A stretch of 64,000 bases of DNA from JBCBJX01 sp964342855 (GTDB lineage: Bacteria > Pseudomonadota > Alphaproteobacteria > Caulobacterales > Parvularculaceae): positions 13,112 to 77,111 of the forward strand of contig CAYFIB010000012.1 of assembly GCA_964342855.1 (NCBI GenBank), in the 5' to 3' direction. This document shows positions 32,801 through 41,272 of the stretch, piece by piece. The notes under the pieces are model-generated. The model made no database searches and was not told where the DNA came from. It saw only the letters and a list, made by a program, of their open reading frames with translations. Every line of letters starts with the position of its first letter. Positions within the stretch are counted from its first letter, which is position 1. A program made the translations under genes and the position numbers.

Positions 32801-33702
32801 CGATCCTCGATCTGCCGCTCCTGCGCGACGATTCCGATCCGGACGCGGTCTATGCGGCGGCCTTCGCCGCGCCGTGGCCGGGTTTCGTCGTCGTGCGTCG
32901 CGGCGTCGGCGGGCCGGTCGCGGCGCGTCTCTTCGCCCAGACATCCATCGGGACGCTGACGTCCGACCTGCCGCCTGCGGGCGCCGGGCGTTGGACCGGC
33001 GATGCGCTGACCGTCGAAGCGTATGGCGCGCCGTTCGTCAGCCGTGCGCGAGCGGAGGTTCTGGAAGGCGCGAACGCGCTCGCGGTGCGGTCCCAAAGCG
33101 GCGACTGGGAGGTGCTGCAGTTCGAGACGGCGACCCTGATCGCTCAGAACCAATGGCGACTGTCGGGCCTTCTGCGCGGTCAGCGGGGAACGGCGCCCGG
33201 GCTGGCGCAAGCCGGCGCCGACGTCGTGGCGCTCGGACCGACGCTCAGAACCGTTGATCTGGCGCCGGACCTCTTCGGCGCGCCGGTCGACTGGGTGTTC
33301 CATCCGGCGAAATCGACCGCGGACGGTCCGTCGCGCCGGGTGCTGACGGAGACGGCGCTGGGCGTCGCGCGTCGGCCCTACGCGCCTGCGCATCTGCGCA
33401 TCGTCCCTGAGGGCGGCGGCTACCGCCTCGATTGGATCCGCCGCGCCCGCATCGGCGGCGACAGCTGGGGCGAGGCGGAGCCGCCTTTGTCGGAAGAGGT
33501 CGAGCGCTATCGCATCGAGGTCTATGACGGCGCGAGCCTTGTCCGCTCAGATGAGACCGACGCGCCGGGCTATGACTATCTCGCCGCGCTGGTTTCGGCC
33601 GATTTCAGCGGGGCGCCGGGCGTCGATGCGCGAATAGACGTCCGCCAGATATCCGCCCGTTTTGGGCCGGGACTTCCAGCGACCGCGACGTTTCCTATTT
33701 AA
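29824..33702 (+). CDS. GTA baseplate megatron/host-specificity protein (ORFg15)
   Basis: A 1292-residue protein, by far the largest in the cluster and the last GTA gene. The N-terminus has a hydrophobic stretch (AAAYAGTLVVGAILGP) and the phage-tail_3 like block GVARVFGRARIPGQFIW. The central part is the GTA TIM-barrel-like domain (ADWSEYFGHQP, FHLDPLWAD, IDYYMPLSDWR, GEGYDWYYAS, RPFPDFPGREEVW, NWTTGHWLNGR). The C-terminal part has beta domains with LRGQRGTAPGL. It closes the tail and contacts the receptor. Start ATG 29824 is taken rather than an earlier in-frame start that lies within ORFg14. Confidence 0.95.
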   Translation: MSTVLLSAARVGGAAAARVGPFLARTAGSVAAAYAGTLVVGAILGPTVTRVEGPRSQRLRLQSGAEGTGVARVFGRARIPGQFIWTTNFRETQNIERVDVGGKGGGQQVETTEFVYSISFALGLCEGPIDGIGRIWADGRLTTLGASAVRLHRGTEDQEPDPFLEAVEGVGATPAFRGLAYLVIEDMPLTEYGNRIPQLTVEVIRTLDRDEPEALQNALQAVSLIPGSGEAALATTPIWRGGAPGEGIAENVHNAFAITDLQASLNSLETLAPNCRTVSLFVTWYGDDLRAGECRIEPRAENPFKRTEPRPWLVSGLGRGQVPIVSCIDGRPAFGGTPSDVSVVEAIRELKARGFTVIVHPFLMMDIPGDNALPDPYGGARQATFPWRGRVTATPAAGEPGTADKTAAARAQIDAFFGAAQASDFAVVDDQIVYSGADEWGFRRFILHYAHLAAAGGADGVLLGSEMRALTRLRDQANAFPAVEKFRSLASAVRSVVGSGMAITYAADWSEYFGHQPADGTGDVYFHLDPLWADADIDAVGIDYYMPLSDWREGSVHLDRAVADRIHDLDYLKSNVFGGEGYDWYYASDADREAQIHTPITDDAYGEPWVFRYKDLPNWWSNAHHDRPGGVRAASPTAWVPEEKPIWLMEAGTSALDKSSNQPNVFLDPKSSESQLPYFSIGARDDLIQRRYLEALLSVFADPTANPTSSVYSGPMVSVDRIFAYCWDARPFPDFPGREEVWSDGPNWTTGHWLNGRLERIALGSLVETLSTAPLAAPDLDALVTGYVLADPTPPRAALEPLASIYRFDVYERDGGLIARPRRAEADLSITEDDLAETGEARIIRARADADDLPERLKISFLDDGAEQRPGVAEAFAADIATGRTLSLDAPVVLDAAEAQARAASLLAETEAGRESARFSLPPTRLEVEPGDVVALDRDGLSRPLRILSIETTEILNIEAAGVSEEAEDVRPIGPARFDLSPAAPLFGPPAGAILDLPLLRDDSDPDAVYAAAFAAPWPGFVVVRRGVGGPVAARLFAQTSIGTLTSDLPPAGAGRWTGDALTVEAYGAPFVSRARAEVLEGANALAVRSQSGDWEVLQFETATLIAQNQWRLSGLLRGQRGTAPGLAQAGADVVALGPTLRTVDLAPDLFGAPVDWVFHPAKSTADGPSRRVLTETALGVARRPYAPAHLRIVPEGGGYRLDWIRRARIGGDSWGEAEPPLSEEVERYRIEVYDGASLVRSDETDAPGYDYLAALVSADFSGAPGVDARIDVRQISARFGPGLPATATFPI

Positions 33703-33770
33703 AAGCCGTAGTTTGAGTTGGAGCCGGCGCGCGCTAGTCCGGTTCCTCAAGAGGCTTGGAGACGGACGCG

Positions 33771-34652
33771 ATGGCGCGCGACCCTTACATTGTGCTCGGC
33801 GTGCCGCGCGATGCGGACGCGGACGCGATCCGGCGCGCCTATCGCAAGATCGCCAAGGAGAACCACCCGGACATGAAGCCGGGCGACGCCAAGGCTGAGG
33901 ACCGCTTCAAGGAAGCGAATTCGGCCTTCGACATCATCGGCGACGTTGAGAAGAAAGCGGCCTTCGATCGCGGCGAGATCGACGCTGACGGCAAGCCGCG
34001 GGCGCCCCAATTTGCGGGCGGCGGCGCCTATGGCGGCGCGGGCGGCCAGCCGGGCGCGGGCTTTGAAGACTTCGGCGACATTTTCGCGGACCTCTTCGGC
34101 GGCGCTCGCGGGCGCGGCGGTCGAGCGGCGCCGCGCCGGGGCCGGGACGTGCGCACCCGGATGAGCGTCGATTTTCTCGACGCCGTGAAGGGCGCGACGC
34201 GGCGCGTCGTCGTCGAGGGCCGTTCGCTGGATCTCGCGATCCCGGCGGGCGTGAAGTCCGGTCAGACCTTGCGGCTTCGCGGGCAGGGCGAGCCCGGCGT
34301 CGCGGGCGGCCCGGCGGGCGACGTCTATGTCGAAGTCGCGGTGAAGGATCACCCCGTTTTCAAACGCGATGGCGACGACATCCGCATGGAAGTCCCCGTC
34401 AGCCTGCGCGAGGCGGTGCTGGGCGGGAAAATTCCGGTGACGACGCCGACCGGCGAAGTGAAGGTCGCCGTTCCGAAGAACTCTTCCTCCGGCGTCACCC
34501 TGCGCCTCGCTGGTCGCGGCGTGCAGTCGCCCGGCAAGCCCGGCGATCTCTTCGTGCGGCTGAAGATCGTGCTGCCGGACCCGGCGGACGCCGATCTTGC
34601 GAACTTTATTGAAGGCTGGGCGGCGGGCGCCGCTCACAACCCGCGCGGGTGA
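33771..34652 (+). CDS. DnaJ/CbpA-type J-domain co-chaperone
   Basis: A 293-residue type II J protein. The J domain (residues 1-70) has YIVLGVPRDADADAIRRAYR and the HPD triad in ENHPDMKPGD. It is followed by a Gly/Phe-rich linker (GGGAYGGAGGQPGAGFEDF and DIFADLFGG) and two C-terminal substrate-binding beta domains (LDLAIPAGVKSGQTLRLRGQ; DLFVRLKIVLPD). It lacks the zinc-finger cysteines of DnaJ, hence CbpA/DjlA-like. The ATG at 33771 follows GGAG at 33758-33761. It should stimulate a DnaK ATPase in the cytoplasm. Not part of the GTA. Confidence 0.9.
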   Translation: MARDPYIVLGVPRDADADAIRRAYRKIAKENHPDMKPGDAKAEDRFKEANSAFDIIGDVEKKAAFDRGEIDADGKPRAPQFAGGGAYGGAGGQPGAGFEDFGDIFADLFGGARGRGGRAAPRRGRDVRTRMSVDFLDAVKGATRRVVVEGRSLDLAIPAGVKSGQTLRLRGQGEPGVAGGPAGDVYVEVAVKDHPVFKRDGDDIRMEVPVSLREAVLGGKIPVTTPTGEVKVAVPKNSSSGVTLRLAGRGVQSPGKPGDLFVRLKIVLPDPADADLANFIEGWAAGAAHNPRG

Positions 34653-34732
34653 GGACGCCCGGTTGAGACGTCTCACGGACGCGGATAAGCTCAAGCCAGC
34701 AAGGAATTTCAAGCGCTTGGCGGGCGGAGCTG

Positions 34733-36187
34733 ATGCAAGGCCGGGCGGGGCGGGGGCGTTTGGCCGGACTTTCCGAAGACAAGGCGAAAAAGCTCGGCGC
34801 GTTCATCGCGACCTTGCCGGCGCAGCCGTGCGCGAAACTGCTGGTGGGCGTGGAGCGCGACCGTCTCGCGGGCGGCATCCTGCCCCACGCGGTGCTCATC
34901 GACGCGCTGCGCGCACGCATCTCAACCCTCGCGGATGCGGGCTTTCCGGCGCGTACGCCGAGCCCGCAGCGGGTGTTTTTCGAGCCGTATGAAGATCTTT
35001 TCGTCTCTGGAAAACCGGGCGCGAAATCGCCCGGCCGCATCTGGCGCGCGTCGCTCGACCCGATCTGGCGCTGGCTGAGCGACCCGGCCGCGCGGCCGGA
35101 CGTCGCGCACGCCGCGGAACGGGCGTTGTCAGCGGTTCTGGGACGCAATGCGGAAGAACTGCGCTCGGCGCGTACGGAGCTTTATAAGACCGCCGAGATG
35201 GCGCTCGATGCGGCGCTTTCGGAAGCCGATCGCGACCGGACGGCGGAAAGCGAACTTGTCGCCGTACTCGGCTCGGAAACGGCGCTCGTTGATCTGCGGG
35301 AAATCGCCTACCTTCTGCCGTCCGCCTTCGAGTTTCTGAAACTGAAGGACGATTATCCGCGGCCGTTGGAACGGCTTTCCGAAGACGCGCTGTTCGACAT
35401 CCGCAAACGGTTCATCGCGTTGCGCGCCCTGCGGCCGCACCACGGGCCTTACTTCCTCATCATGCTGGCGAACCGTTTCGTGAAGCCGTGGCACGCGCTC
35501 GCGGTTTCGCGCGCGCTCTCGTCCGCGCAGGACCCCGCGCTTGAAAGCGCGCAGGGCGATGTGGAAATTCTGGAGGCGGGGCTTTTTGAAAGTCTTGAAC
35601 AAATCGCCCGCGCGCTCACCCGGGACGCCGAACGCGCCATGGACGCGGACGCCGCCTTCGCGCGCATCGACAGCTTCGTGGAGCTCGCCGACGGCGTTCT
35701 TTCCGAAGCGGTTTCCGGCGGCGACGAACCGGTCCGTCGGCGGACGCTTGCTATTCGCGATGTCGCGGCCGACGCCTACGAACGGTTGATGGAGCGCGCG
35801 CTCGCGACGGTTCGTCAGGCGATGCCTCTTCGGCGCGCGGGCGGGTCCAGCCGACTTGTCGGCGCGCGCCCGGATGTGCGGATCGGCGTGCCGGAGGATC
35901 ATCGTCTCGCGGCGAAAGAAGCGATCCGTCTCCTCGAAGAAGGCGGCGAGCACGCGAAATCTCTCGCTCGCGAGGAGGTTCGCGCCGAGCTGCTGGAACG
36001 CGCGCAGATGGCGGTGCGCGCCTATATGGACGACGTCATCACTGAAATCCGCGCGGCGGAGGGCGACGACCGCGCCCGCGCGGCGAACCTCGCCGAAGCC
36101 GTGCTCGATTTCGGCGCGCGGCTTCTTGATGCGGATGAAGCCGATCTCTTGCGTCGGCGCGCGGAAGCTGCTTCTCGCGCAGCATGA
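34733..36187 (+). CDS. unrecognised alpha-helical protein, 484 residues
   Basis: A long, almost entirely helical protein without signal peptide or membrane segments. It starts AGLSEDKAKKLGAFIATLPAQPCAKLLVGVERD, has a YEDLFVSGKPGAKSPGRIWRASLDPIWRWL block near residue 85-115, and ends in charged helices. I do not recognise a named family and see no catalytic motif. The texture, with repeated Leu/Ala heptads and a Trp-rich early block, suggests a scaffold or regulatory protein. Its TGA overlaps ccmI (ATGA at 36184), so it is likely co-transcribed with the cytochrome c maturation genes. Confidence 0.7.
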   Translation: MQGRAGRGRLAGLSEDKAKKLGAFIATLPAQPCAKLLVGVERDRLAGGILPHAVLIDALRARISTLADAGFPARTPSPQRVFFEPYEDLFVSGKPGAKSPGRIWRASLDPIWRWLSDPAARPDVAHAAERALSAVLGRNAEELRSARTELYKTAEMALDAALSEADRDRTAESELVAVLGSETALVDLREIAYLLPSAFEFLKLKDDYPRPLERLSEDALFDIRKRFIALRALRPHHGPYFLIMLANRFVKPWHALAVSRALSSAQDPALESAQGDVEILEAGLFESLEQIARALTRDAERAMDADAAFARIDSFVELADGVLSEAVSGGDEPVRRRTLAIRDVAADAYERLMERALATVRQAMPLRRAGGSSRLVGARPDVRIGVPEDHRLAAKEAIRLLEEGGEHAKSLAREEVRAELLERAQMAVRAYMDDVITEIRAAEGDDRARAANLAEAVLDFGARLLDADEADLLRRRAEAASRAA

Positions 36188-37035
36188 ACCTTCTCTTTTT
36201 TCTCTGCGCGGGCGGGTTGGCGGCGCTGACGGCTGCGCTCGTTCTGCGGGCGGGCGCGAAGGCGCAGGTCGGAGTCGATGAGGCGAAAGTGCGTCACGCC
36301 GCAACGCTGGCGTCCATCGAGAACGACCGTTCCGCGGGCGTTCTGAACGATGCTGAGGCGGCGAAACTGAAAACCGACGCTGCGCGTCGGCTGATCGACA
36401 GCGCCGGAGCGGGCGAGCGACCGCGCCGCGCCGCGCTCGCGCCGACCGTCGGGGCCGTGGCCATCGGATTTCTCGCATTGGCGCTCTATGCCGCTGTCGG
36501 GGCGCCGGGCGCGCCGGACGCGCCTTGGGCCTCCCGCGTCACGACGGCGCGCGAGGCGGTGGATGCGGGCGCGGCCATGAGCCTTCCGATCTCGGAGCGC
36601 CTCGTTCTTTTGAAAGCGAACGCCGCCGAAGCGGCACCGACGGACGCCGCGCCGTGGACCCGCCTTGGTCGCGCCTATCTCGCGAGCGGCCGGTCGTCTG
36701 AGGCGGCGGACGCTTTTCTCCGGGCGATCGAGGCGGCGGGAGAGAATTCCACGCGGCTCTCCGATCTCGCCGCCGCGCTCATGTTTGAAGAGAACAACCC
36801 GGACGCCGAACGCCGCGCCGCCGACCTGCTCGCGCGGGCGCTCGAAATGGACGCGGCCAATGTGTCGGCGCTGGAGCTGGCGGGCTTCCTCGCTCTGAGG
36901 CGCGGCGAACTCGCGCAGGCGGAGCTGGCGCTTCAATTCGCGCTCGAAGCGGCGCCGGACGGCCCGCGCGCCGCGGACCTTCGCCGTGCGCTGGAAGCGG
37001 TGCGAACGCGCATGGCGGAAACCGAGGCGGGCTAA
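36184..37035 (+). CDS. ccmI: cytochrome c-type biogenesis protein CcmI (CycH)
   Basis: A 283-residue protein with an N-terminal membrane helix, a cytosolic segment (DEAKVRHAATLASIENDRSAGVLNDAEAAKL split by charged residues), a second helix (about 88-110) and a periplasmic TPR domain (PWTRLGRAYLASGRSSEAADAF; SALELAGFLALRRGELAQAE). This is the two-helix plus TPR layout of CcmI/CycH, the apocytochrome chaperone of system I. It heads the ccmI-E-F-H set; the gene starts within the stop of the preceding gene. Confidence 0.88.
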   Translation: MNLLFFLCAGGLAALTAALVLRAGAKAQVGVDEAKVRHAATLASIENDRSAGVLNDAEAAKLKTDAARRLIDSAGAGERPRRAALAPTVGAVAIGFLALALYAAVGAPGAPDAPWASRVTTAREAVDAGAAMSLPISERLVLLKANAAEAAPTDAAPWTRLGRAYLASGRSSEAADAFLRAIEAAGENSTRLSDLAAALMFEENNPDAERRAADLLARALEMDAANVSALELAGFLALRRGELAQAELALQFALEAAPDGPRAADLRRALEAVRTRMAETEAG

Positions 37036-37095
37036 AGCGACATGCGGGGCTTCCCGGCGTGGACAAAGTCTCCGGCGCGCGCATATCTCCATGCC

Positions 37096-37545
37096 ATGAG
37101 AAAACGCGATGAACGCCTGATCGTTCTTGGCGTCGCCGGCGTCGCGGTCGTCGCCGCCGCCGCGCTGGCCGTCGCCGCCCTGCGCCAGCACGCGGTCTAT
37201 TTCTACGCGCCGAGCGAACTCGCCGCCGCGCCCATCGACGGTCGCCCTGTCCGCATCGGCGGGCGCGTGCGCACCGGAAGTCTCGATTATGGCGCTGACG
37301 GCGTCGTGCGCTTCGTCGTCACGGACTGCGCCGCGGACGCATTGGTAGCCTATCGCGGCGCGTTGCCGGACCTCTTCCGCGAAGGTCAGGAAGTCGTGGT
37401 GCAGGGCGTGCGCGAGCCAGAGGTCTTCCGCGCGGCGGAGGTGCTCGCCAAGCACGATGAAAACTATGCGCCGCCCGAGGCCGCCGCGGCTCTGAAAAAA
37501 ACCGGCTGCTGGGACGAGAAGAACCTCGCTTCGAACGCCGGCTGA
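37096..37545 (+). CDS. ccmE: heme chaperone CcmE (CycJ)
   Basis: A 149-residue membrane-anchored heme chaperone. One N-terminal helix (about residues 8-28) is followed by an OB-fold domain (VRIGGRVRTGSLDY). The covalent heme-binding histidine is H120 in LAKHDENYAPPE, the diagnostic motif. It receives heme from CcmCD and passes it to CcmF/H in the periplasm. I use the ATG at 37096; an earlier in-frame ATG at 37042 would add 18 unconserved residues in front of the anchor. Confidence 0.94.
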   Translation: MRKRDERLIVLGVAGVAVVAAAALAVAALRQHAVYFYAPSELAAAPIDGRPVRIGGRVRTGSLDYGADGVVRFVVTDCAADALVAYRGALPDLFREGQEVVVQGVREPEVFRAAEVLAKHDENYAPPEAAAALKKTGCWDEKNLASNAG

Positions 37546-37549
37546 TCGG

Positions 37550-39490
37550 ATGATCGTCGAGCTCTCCCATTTCATTCTGACGCTTGCGCTCGCCGCGACC
37601 CTCGGCGCGTCGGGCCTCTCCGCTTACGGCGCGTTCCGGCGGGACGCCGCGGCCATGGGCGCAGGGCGCGCCGCCGCTCTCGGCGCGGCCGGGCTGTTCG
37701 CTCTGTCTTTCATCGGTCTCATCATCGCGTTCGTCGGGTCGGATTTCTCCGTCGTCGTCGTTGCAACGAATTCTCATACGGAGAAACCGCTTCTCTACAA
37801 GATCGCCGCGGCCTGGGGGCACCATGAGGGCTCCATGCTGCTCTGGTGCGCCATCATGGCGGGCTATGGCGCGATCCCGGCGATCAACGCCGGGCGAGGA
37901 GTGAGCGACCCGATGCACGCGGCCCGCGTTCTCGCCGTGCACGGCGCGTCGACGGCGATGTTCGCAGCGTTTCTTCTCTTCACCTCCAATCCTTTCGAGC
38001 GGCTTCTGCCGGCCCCGGACGAAGGGCATGGGCTGAACCCGCTCCTGCAGGACCCGGCGCTCTCGGCGCATCCGCCCATGCTTTATGCGGGGTATCTCGG
38101 ATTCGCGGTGGTGTTCGCCCACGCCGTCGCGGGGCTTTGGGCCGGGCGCATCGATCGCGACTGGGCGCGCATGGTCCGTCCGTGGGCGCTCTTTTCATGG
38201 GTGGCGCTCACGGTCGGCATCGCGCTTGGCTCGTTCTGGGCCTATTACGAGCTTGGCTGGGGCGGCTGGTGGGCGTGGGACCCGGTGGAAAACGCCTCGC
38301 TCGCCCCATGGCTTCTCGGCGCGGCGCTCATCCACACGGTGCTGGTGACGGCCCGCCGCGGCTCCATGACCGGCTGGACCACGCTCCTCGCCATCCTCAC
38401 CTTCTCCATGTCCGTGCTCGGCACGTTTTTGGTGCGGTCAGGGGTTCTCACCTCCGTGCACGCCTTCGCCAACGACCCGGCGCGCGGGGCGGTGCTGCTC
38501 GCCATTCTCGCCGTACTGACGGGCGGGGCGCTCGCCCTTTACGCCGTGCGCGCGCCGCGCATCGCGGCGGAGGCGGACCACGCGACCGTGAGCCGGGAAG
38601 GGGCGCTCGTCCTTAATAATTTCGCGATGGCGCTCGCCTGTCTCGCCGTCATGCTCGGGACGGTCTATCCGCTCTTCGTCTCCGGCGTCTCCGTCGGCCC
38701 GCCTTTCTACAATCTCGTCGTCGGCGCAATCGTTCTGCCGGCGCTTCTCGCCGCGCCGATCGGTCCCTTCCTCGCCTGGCGTAAAGGCGACGGCCGCGCC
38801 GCCCTGCGCGCCGCCGGACCCGGCCTCGCCGCCGCGACGCTCGCGGGCCTCATCGCGCTCGCGCTGCGGGCGCCGGGCGCTGCGACCGCGTTTCTCGCGC
38901 TTGCCCTCGGCGTCTGGCTCATCATTGGGGCGCTGACCGATCCGTTGCGGCGAGCGGGCCTCTTCTCCCGCGACGGAGACGCGGTCCTCCGGCGTCTGAC
39001 AGGCTTGCCGCTGCAGGCCTGGGGATCGACGGCGGCGCACGCCGGGCTCGGGCTGCTCCTCATCGGCGCTGTCGGAACGGGCGCGTGGAAGACGACGTTG
39101 GAAGAAGTCATTCGCCCGGGCGAGACCGTTGCTCTCGGCCCGCGGACCATCGCGCTGGAAGCCGTCGGTCAGGCGCGCGGCCCGAACTATGTCGCCGATC
39201 GCGCGCGCATCCGCCTCGACCTGAACGGCGCAACGACGGAGCTTGAGCCGGAGCGACGGTATTATCCGGCCGGTCGGACCCCGACGACGGAAGTCGCGCT
39301 CGCCCGCGGCGTGTTCGGGCAGACCTATGTCGCTCTCGGCGATCCGCGCGGCGACGGCGTTCTTCTGCGCGCGAACTATTTCCCGCTGGTCGACTGGATA
39401 TTTGTCGGCGCCGCGCTCATGGCGCTCGGCGGCGGCCTCGGCTGGGTCGCCGCGCGACGTGAAACCCGTCGCCGGAGCGAAGCGGCATGA
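37550..39490 (+). CDS. ccmF: cytochrome c heme lyase subunit CcmF (CycK)
   Basis: A 646-residue polytopic membrane protein. The tryptophan-rich heme-handling motif WGGWWAWDPVENAS is present, with LLYKIAAAWGHHEGSMLLW upstream and the conserved periplasmic histidines in the hydrophobic core. The C-terminal periplasmic loop has YYPAGRTPTTEVAL. CcmF and CcmH attach heme to apocytochrome c. Length and motifs are normal. It overlaps ccmH by 4 bases. Confidence 0.95.
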   Translation: MIVELSHFILTLALAATLGASGLSAYGAFRRDAAAMGAGRAAALGAAGLFALSFIGLIIAFVGSDFSVVVVATNSHTEKPLLYKIAAAWGHHEGSMLLWCAIMAGYGAIPAINAGRGVSDPMHAARVLAVHGASTAMFAAFLLFTSNPFERLLPAPDEGHGLNPLLQDPALSAHPPMLYAGYLGFAVVFAHAVAGLWAGRIDRDWARMVRPWALFSWVALTVGIALGSFWAYYELGWGGWWAWDPVENASLAPWLLGAALIHTVLVTARRGSMTGWTTLLAILTFSMSVLGTFLVRSGVLTSVHAFANDPARGAVLLAILAVLTGGALALYAVRAPRIAAEADHATVSREGALVLNNFAMALACLAVMLGTVYPLFVSGVSVGPPFYNLVVGAIVLPALLAAPIGPFLAWRKGDGRAALRAAGPGLAAATLAGLIALALRAPGAATAFLALALGVWLIIGALTDPLRRAGLFSRDGDAVLRRLTGLPLQAWGSTAAHAGLGLLLIGAVGTGAWKTTLEEVIRPGETVALGPRTIALEAVGQARGPNYVADRARIRLDLNGATTELEPERRYYPAGRTPTTEVALARGVFGQTYVALGDPRGDGVLLRANYFPLVDWIFVGAALMALGGGLGWVAARRETRRRSEAA

Positions 39491-39948
39491 AGGCGCTTCT
39501 CGTCGCGGCCATGCTGGCGCTCGTTCCGCCGGAGGAGCGATTGGACGATCCCGCCGCTGAGGCGCGCGCCTTGGAGATCACCGAGGGGCTGCGCTGTCTC
39601 GTTTGCGACGGGCAGGGGGTGAACGACTCCAACGCCGAGTTCGCCCGCGATGTCCGTCTGTTCGTGCGTGAACAAATCGCCGACGGCGCGAGCGACGCGG
39701 AGGTGCGCGAAGCGCTGCGCGGCCGCTTCGGCGACATCATCTTTCAACGCCCGCCGCTGAACCCGGCGACATGGCTCCTCTGGTTCGGCCCGGCGCTCGC
39801 TGCGCTCGGCGGCGCCGCGCTTCTGCTGAGGCGGCGCGCGATATCAACGGCGGCTGACGCAGGCTTGAGCGAGCGTGAACGCGCGCGCCTTGCCGAACTT
39901 GGCGTCGAGGACCCATCTCCCGCTGAACGCGAGGAGGGAGCCGCATGA
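39487..39948 (+). CDS. ccmH: cytochrome c-type biogenesis protein CcmH (CycL)
   Basis: A 153-residue protein with a short signal/anchor at the N-terminus, the thiol motif LRCLVC (C37, C40) that reduces apocytochrome cysteines, and a C-terminal membrane helix (PATWLLWFGPALAALGGAALLL). No ccmG thioredoxin gene lies between ccmF and ccmH, which matches the alphaproteobacterial ccmIEFH order. ATG overlaps ccmF; its TGA overlaps the next ATG (39945-39948). Confidence 0.93.
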   Translation: MKALLVAAMLALVPPEERLDDPAAEARALEITEGLRCLVCDGQGVNDSNAEFARDVRLFVREQIADGASDAEVREALRGRFGDIIFQRPPLNPATWLLWFGPALAALGGAALLLRRRAISTAADAGLSERERARLAELGVEDPSPAEREEGAA

Positions 39949-41135
39949 CGACAACAGAGACCATCCGCTTTCAGAACGCCGACGGAGAGACGCTCGCCGC
40001 GCGTCTCGATTTTCCGGTCGGGCCGGTCAAAGCCTACGCGCTGTTCGCACACTGCTTCACTTGTTCGAAGGACATCATCGGCGCGCGCGGCGTCTCGCGG
40101 GCGCTCGCGGCGCGCGGCTATGCGGTGCTGCGGTTCGATTTCACCGGCCTCGGACAGTCCGAAGGCGATTTTTCCGACACGACTTTCTCCTCCAACGTCG
40201 ACGATCTTCTGCGCGCCGCCGATCATCTGCGTCAGAGTTACGAGGCGCCGAAACTGCTTGTCGGCCACAGCCTTGGCGGCGCCGCCGTTCTCGCCGCGGC
40301 GAACCGCGTTCCGGAGGTGCTCGCCGTCGCGACGATCGCCGCCCCCTCGGCGCCCGATCACGTGAAGCGCCATCTCGACGGCAAGGTCGACGAGATCGAG
40401 AAAGACGGCGAAGCGGTGGTCGATCTCGGCGGACGACCGTTCAGGATCAGGAAGTCGTTCGTGGACGACCTTTCCGCGCACGCGGTTCTGGACGAGGTGG
40501 CGGCCATGAAAAAAGCGCTGCTCGTCATGCACGCGCCCCTCGACGACACCGTCAGCGTTTCGAACGCGACGGACATTTTCATCGCCGCAAGACACCCGAA
40601 GAGCTTCGTCAGCCTCGATGACGCCGATCACCTCCTCAGTCGGAAGCAGGATGCGGACTATGCGGGCGGCGTCCTTGCCGCGTGGGCGGAGCGCTTTGTC
40701 GGCTCATCGGATGACGCCGAAGCTGAGAGCGAAGACGGCTGGGCCGTCTCGCGGAGCGTACCGGGCGCGACCTTCGCTCAGGACATCGCCGTCGGCGGCC
40801 ACCTCGTCCGCGCGGACGCCGGCGCGGCCGAAGGCGGCGACGGGACGGGGCCGAACCCGACGCAGCTCGCGCACGCGGCGCTCGCGGCGTGCGGCGGCAT
40901 CACCGCGCACATGTACGCCCGCCGAAAAAAATGGCCGCTTGAAGCGGTGGAGATCGCGGTGCGCGGCGCGCCGGGCGGCGACCAGCACGTGAACGCGGTC
41001 ATGGAGAAGCGCGTGCGCCTCTCGGGCGATCTCGATGACGAGCAGAAAGCGCGGATCACCGAAATCATCGACAAATGCCCGGTGCACCGCATGCTGGCGG
41101 CGGGCGTCGATATCCGACATACGGACGAGCGTTAA
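39945..41135 (+). CDS. alpha/beta hydrolase fused to an OsmC domain
   Basis: A 396-residue two-domain protein. Residues 1-255 are an alpha/beta hydrolase with nucleophile S109 in LLVGHSLGGAA, the LFAHCFTCSKD block, an aspartate in HAPLDDTVSV and histidine in DDADHLLS. Residues about 265-390 are an OsmC/Ohr-like domain (GPNPTQLAHAALAACGGITAHMYARRKKW and KCPVHRMLAAGVDI), including the paired cysteines of the peroxidase centre. OsmC proteins reduce organic hydroperoxides; the hydrolase may deacylate the substrate, an inference. It is translationally coupled to ccmH and sits between ccm and degP. Confidence 0.92.
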   Translation: MTTTETIRFQNADGETLAARLDFPVGPVKAYALFAHCFTCSKDIIGARGVSRALAARGYAVLRFDFTGLGQSEGDFSDTTFSSNVDDLLRAADHLRQSYEAPKLLVGHSLGGAAVLAAANRVPEVLAVATIAAPSAPDHVKRHLDGKVDEIEKDGEAVVDLGGRPFRIRKSFVDDLSAHAVLDEVAAMKKALLVMHAPLDDTVSVSNATDIFIAARHPKSFVSLDDADHLLSRKQDADYAGGVLAAWAERFVGSSDDAEAESEDGWAVSRSVPGATFAQDIAVGGHLVRADAGAAEGGDGTGPNPTQLAHAALAACGGITAHMYARRKKWPLEAVEIAVRGAPGGDQHVNAVMEKRVRLSGDLDDEQKARITEIIDKCPVHRMLAAGVDIRHTDER

Positions 41136-41272
41136 CGCCGCTGGCGTGCGAGCGCCGGGGATTACTAATGTTTCATGCCCCGGACAGCGCGCTGTAACGC
41201 CGTTTTTCCTATCTATCGACGATGAAAGACGCGCCCCTGCGCGCCCCGCACTGAAGGAAAAGGCAATTCGTT

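Noticed and set aside
31837..33393. 518-codon minus-strand open frame inside the GTA megatron gene
   Set aside because: Shadow of a strongly conserved plus-strand gene; Arg-rich without recognisable motifs.
41156..41185. CCGGGG...CCCCGG stem between the OsmC fusion and degP as terminator
   Set aside because: The loop is about 17 bases and no T-run follows directly; too weak to list as a feature.
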